From positions 1 to 53,673 of IMG/VR virus record IMGVR_UViG_3300020205_004424: a stretch of DNA of 53,673 nucleotides, one strand, 5' to 3'. Below, piece by piece: positions 51,592 through 53,673 of this stretch. Below the pieces are notes generated by a model that was not told the DNA's origin, searched no databases, and was given only the letters and a program-made list of their open reading frames with translations. The first letter of the stretch is position 1. Each line of letters starts with the position of its first letter. Source of the stretch: a virus. A program made the position numbers and the translations under genes.

Positions 51592-52205
51592 AAGAAAAAT
51601 TAAGAATGCAATTTTTAGCTGGTGTGATTACTGAAAATGAATATAAAGCAAAACTAGATGAATCATCATCTGATAAGATATATCATTTTACATTTCCTGA
51701 TGGTGAATATCAATATAATATAATACCCTCCCTTCCTTCAAATATTATAGGTTACAATATGGGAGGTGGAGGAATGCCAGAAGAAGAAGGATATGTTCAT
51801 ATTGATATTATGGATCCTGATGAATTTGGAGAAGAAGCAGTAGATTATGGTTTAAGTGATGAGTATAGTGAAGTATATTATATTAAACATGATTTAAATA
51901 ATTATATTACTCTTCCAAAAGTTTCAAGTATTGTAACTTCTAAAATTACTCATTATATTTCTAATCAAGAAAATTTTACAAAAACTATAAATGATGCACT
52001 TTCCCCCGGAGGAAAAGTAATTTTTTATGCTGATATGATTGATTTTGAAATAGAAGATGAAGATATTTCTGGAAAAAATGATTTAAATTTTTTTAAATTA
52101 ATGACTGAAAAATATGGATTTAAAATTTTAGATAGTACTGGAAAAGAAATTTCTCTAGATGAGTTACCTCAATATGAAGAAGAAAGAATTTATCTAAAAA
52201 AATAG
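51588..52205 (+). CDS. SHOCT-like N-terminus plus degenerate methyltransferase-like domain
   Basis: The product has 205 residues. The first 22 residues (MQFLAGVITENEYKAKL) match the SHOCT short-helix pattern. Later, a late strand-loop LSPGGKVIFYADM resembles class I SAM methyltransferases, followed by FFKLMTEKYGFKIL. The SAM-binding GxGxG loop is not evident, so catalysis is doubtful. It overlaps the previous stop (ATGA). Confidence 0.55.
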   Translation: MKEKLRMQFLAGVITENEYKAKLDESSSDKIYHFTFPDGEYQYNIIPSLPSNIIGYNMGGGGMPEEEGYVHIDIMDPDEFGEEAVDYGLSDEYSEVYYIKHDLNNYITLPKVSSIVTSKITHYISNQENFTKTINDALSPGGKVIFYADMIDFEIEDEDISGKNDLNFFKLMTEKYGFKILDSTGKEISLDELPQYEEERIYLKK

Positions 52206-52266
52206 TTTGGCTTACCCAATAAAGGTTATTATATTTAAGTTGTAAACAATAAAATAAGTTATATTT

Positions 52267-53091
52267 ATGAATCTAGATGCAATCAAGAAGAAACTTGAGT
52301 CAATGCAAAAACAACCTTCATCAGGTGGTGGCTCAAACAACCAAACAAAGCGCTTTAAGCCGCAAGTTGGTAAACAAACGGTTCGTGTTGTTCCTTTCAA
52401 ATACAACAAAGAATTTCCATTTACGGAAATGAAATTCTACTATGGTATTGGTAGTAAAAAGGTAATTGCCTCTCCTTTAAATTGGGGTGAGAAAGATCCA
52501 ATTGCAGAATTTGCAAAACAACTTCGTGGTACAAATGACAAAGAAAACTGGCGTTTGGCTAAGAAATTAGATCCGAAAGTTCGTATCTTTGCTCCTGTAA
52601 TTGTTCGTGGACAAGAATCTGAAGGTGTTCACTTGTGGGAATTTGGTAAAGAAATTTACGAGGCGTTCTTGCAAATGGCTGCTGATGAAGAAGTAGGCGA
52701 TTTCACAGACATCATGACTGGTCGTGATATCAAATTGGTTACTGTAGGTCCTGAATCAACAGGTACTGTCTATAACAAGACAACAATTCAACCATCTATG
52801 AAAATGTCACCATTGTCTGAAGATGATAAAGAATTGGAATTGTGGTTAGATGATCAAGTTAATCCAAAAGAAATTTACAAACCACTTCCATTTGATGATA
52901 TCAAAGCTGCACTTCAAGAATGGTTAAACCCTGAAGAAGAAAAAGAAGAAGAATTCCCATCAGATGGTTTATTAACTGTAGAGGAAAAACCTCAAACAAA
53001 CTATAGCTTGTCTGCTAAACCAGCAGCTAAAAAATCAAAAGCAGAAGCATTTGATGATTTGTTTGAAGAGGATGATGATATGCCATTTTAA
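52267..53091 (+). CDS. gp32: ssDNA-binding protein, gp32-like
   Basis: The product has 274 residues. The basic N-terminus is like the cooperativity region of gp32. An OB-fold core follows with TVRVVPFKYNKEFPFTEMKF, KVRIFAPVIVRGQE and LWEFGKEIYEAFLQM. The C-terminus is highly acidic (DDLFEEDDDMPF), the usual protein-interaction tail. It coats ssDNA in replication and recombination. UvsX follows 13 bases downstream, its partner in T4. Confidence 0.88.
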   Translation: MNLDAIKKKLESMQKQPSSGGGSNNQTKRFKPQVGKQTVRVVPFKYNKEFPFTEMKFYYGIGSKKVIASPLNWGEKDPIAEFAKQLRGTNDKENWRLAKKLDPKVRIFAPVIVRGQESEGVHLWEFGKEIYEAFLQMAADEEVGDFTDIMTGRDIKLVTVGPESTGTVYNKTTIQPSMKMSPLSEDDKELELWLDDQVNPKEIYKPLPFDDIKAALQEWLNPEEEKEEEFPSDGLLTVEEKPQTNYSLSAKPAAKKSKAEAFDDLFEEDDDMPF

Positions 53092-53104
53092 TTTAGGTTA
53101 AAAC

Positions 53105-53673
53105 ATGGCTAAAAGAAAATCATTAACTGAGGCGGCTGACAAGGAATTGAAAACCGCCTTCAGTTTAGACAAATTTAAAGCAAATAAGGGTTTAGCGTCA
53201 AACGTTAAATTCAAGGAGCAAAAATGGATTCCATTTTCTCCGGCTTTACAAGAAGCACTATCCATTCCTGGTATTCCTATGGGTCATAATTCAATGGTTC
53301 GAGGAAAATCAAACACTGGAAAATCTACTATGACCATTGAGGTAGCAGTTAATGCTCAAAAAATGGGAGTTTTACCTGTATTGATTATTACCGAAATGAA
53401 ACATGACTGGAACCACTGGAGAACAATGGGTTTCGAAATGGAAGATGTAGTTGATGAAGAAACAGGTGAAATTTTAGATCAAACCGGATTCTTTATTTAT
53501 CGAGATAGAAGTTCATTAAATTCAATTGAAGATATTGCATCATTTATTATCGATCTACTTACAGAACAAAAGAAAGGTAATTTACCATACGATCTACTCT
53601 TTATCTGGGACTCAGTTGGTTCAATTCCATGCCAAATGTCAATTGAGCAAGGTAAAAACAATCCAATGTGGAA
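53105..53673 (+). CDS. uvsX: UvsX/RecA-like recombinase, 3' end outside window
   Basis: The ORF is open to the window end (about 189 codons visible). It starts MAKRKSLTEAADKELKTAFS. Walker A is GKSNTGKS (67-74) in MVRGKSNTGKSTMTIEVAVN; Walker B is DLLFIWDSVGSIP. The order and spacing fit RecA-fold recombinases and the location after gp32-like SSB fits UvsX. It drives strand exchange and recombination-dependent replication. Confidence 0.87.
   Translation, partial: MAKRKSLTEAADKELKTAFSLDKFKANKGLASNVKFKEQKWIPFSPALQEALSIPGIPMGHNSMVRGKSNTGKSTMTIEVAVNAQKMGVLPVLIITEMKHDWNHWRTMGFEMEDVVDEETGEILDQTGFFIYRDRSSLNSIEDIASFIIDLLTEQKKGNLPYDLLFIWDSVGSIPCQMSIEQGKNNPMW

Noticed and set aside
1-53673. tRNA genes
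   Set aside because: The gaps between genes are short and none shows a cloverleaf or TTCRA-type T-arm.

Overview
The window is about 54 kb of the virion-morphogenesis region of an AT-rich, T4-like contractile-tailed phage. Almost every gene is on the + strand. The core order matches T4: large terminase (gp17), portal (gp20), prohead-core proteins, prohead protease (gp21), scaffold (gp22), major capsid protein (gp23), neck proteins (gp13/14/15), two tail sheaths (gp18), tail tube (gp19), baseplate, and then gp32-like SSB and UvsX at the right edge. Many gene families are those of the distant marine or freshwater branch of T4-like phages rather than of coliphage T4. The host is probably a Bacteroidota bacterium. 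This rests on the near absence of Shine-Dalgarno sequences, A/T-rich start contexts and a TATCTTTA box before the polymerase gene. It is an inference, not a proof.

Layout. 1-2505: small, tightly overlapping genes, several starting with the same short amphipathic leader, including a kinase-like protein and a DUF5872 protein; a terminator follows. 2608-4462: FAD-dependent oxidoreductase and P-loop kinase. 4485-6113: leader-bearing protein and a spanin-like overlapping pair. 6113-16884: terminase, portal, prohead core, protease, scaffold, capsid. 16970-24732: PhoH, a small virion protein, neck genes and two adhesins built on 14-residue SHAEG repeats. 24756-30018: more fibre genes, an inserted GIY-YIG homing endonuclease and a 907-residue repeat fibre. 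30074-33186: a glycan and sulfation module (GT9-like glycosyltransferase, sulfotransferase, APS kinase, adenylyltransferase-like protein, DUF2061 membrane protein). 33211-49850: sheaths, tube, a probable frameshifted chaperone pair, tape measure, baseplate, and two hub-type proteins carrying different cell-wall hydrolases. 49874-53673: a compact family A DNA polymerase, unknown genes, SSB and UvsX (cut by the window end).

Regulation. A motif close to ATATTTATAANNAAA, containing the T4 late-promoter core TATAAATA or a variant, lies 7-19 bases before the start of most structural transcription units. The spacing predicts very short or absent leaders. Five intrinsic terminators divide the units: after 2505, before the scaffold gene, after the capsid gene, after the first SHAEG adhesin and after the tail tube.

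Most notable observations: (i) a recurrent N-terminal leader ending in the [LI]-x-E pattern cut by gp21-type proteases, suggesting capsid targeting of cargo; (ii) an 18-residue signature shared by the capsid protein and a prohead-core protein at the predicted cleavage point; (iii) the sulfation module; (iv) a hub domain duplicated and fused to two different peptidoglycan hydrolases; (v) a likely +1 (or -2) frameshift before the tape measure gene; (vi) a homing endonuclease gene that abuts the giant fibre gene, which now has a TTG start and a strong Shine-Dalgarno. No tRNA, CRISPR array or integrase was seen, and no gene-free stretch exceeds 300 bases.
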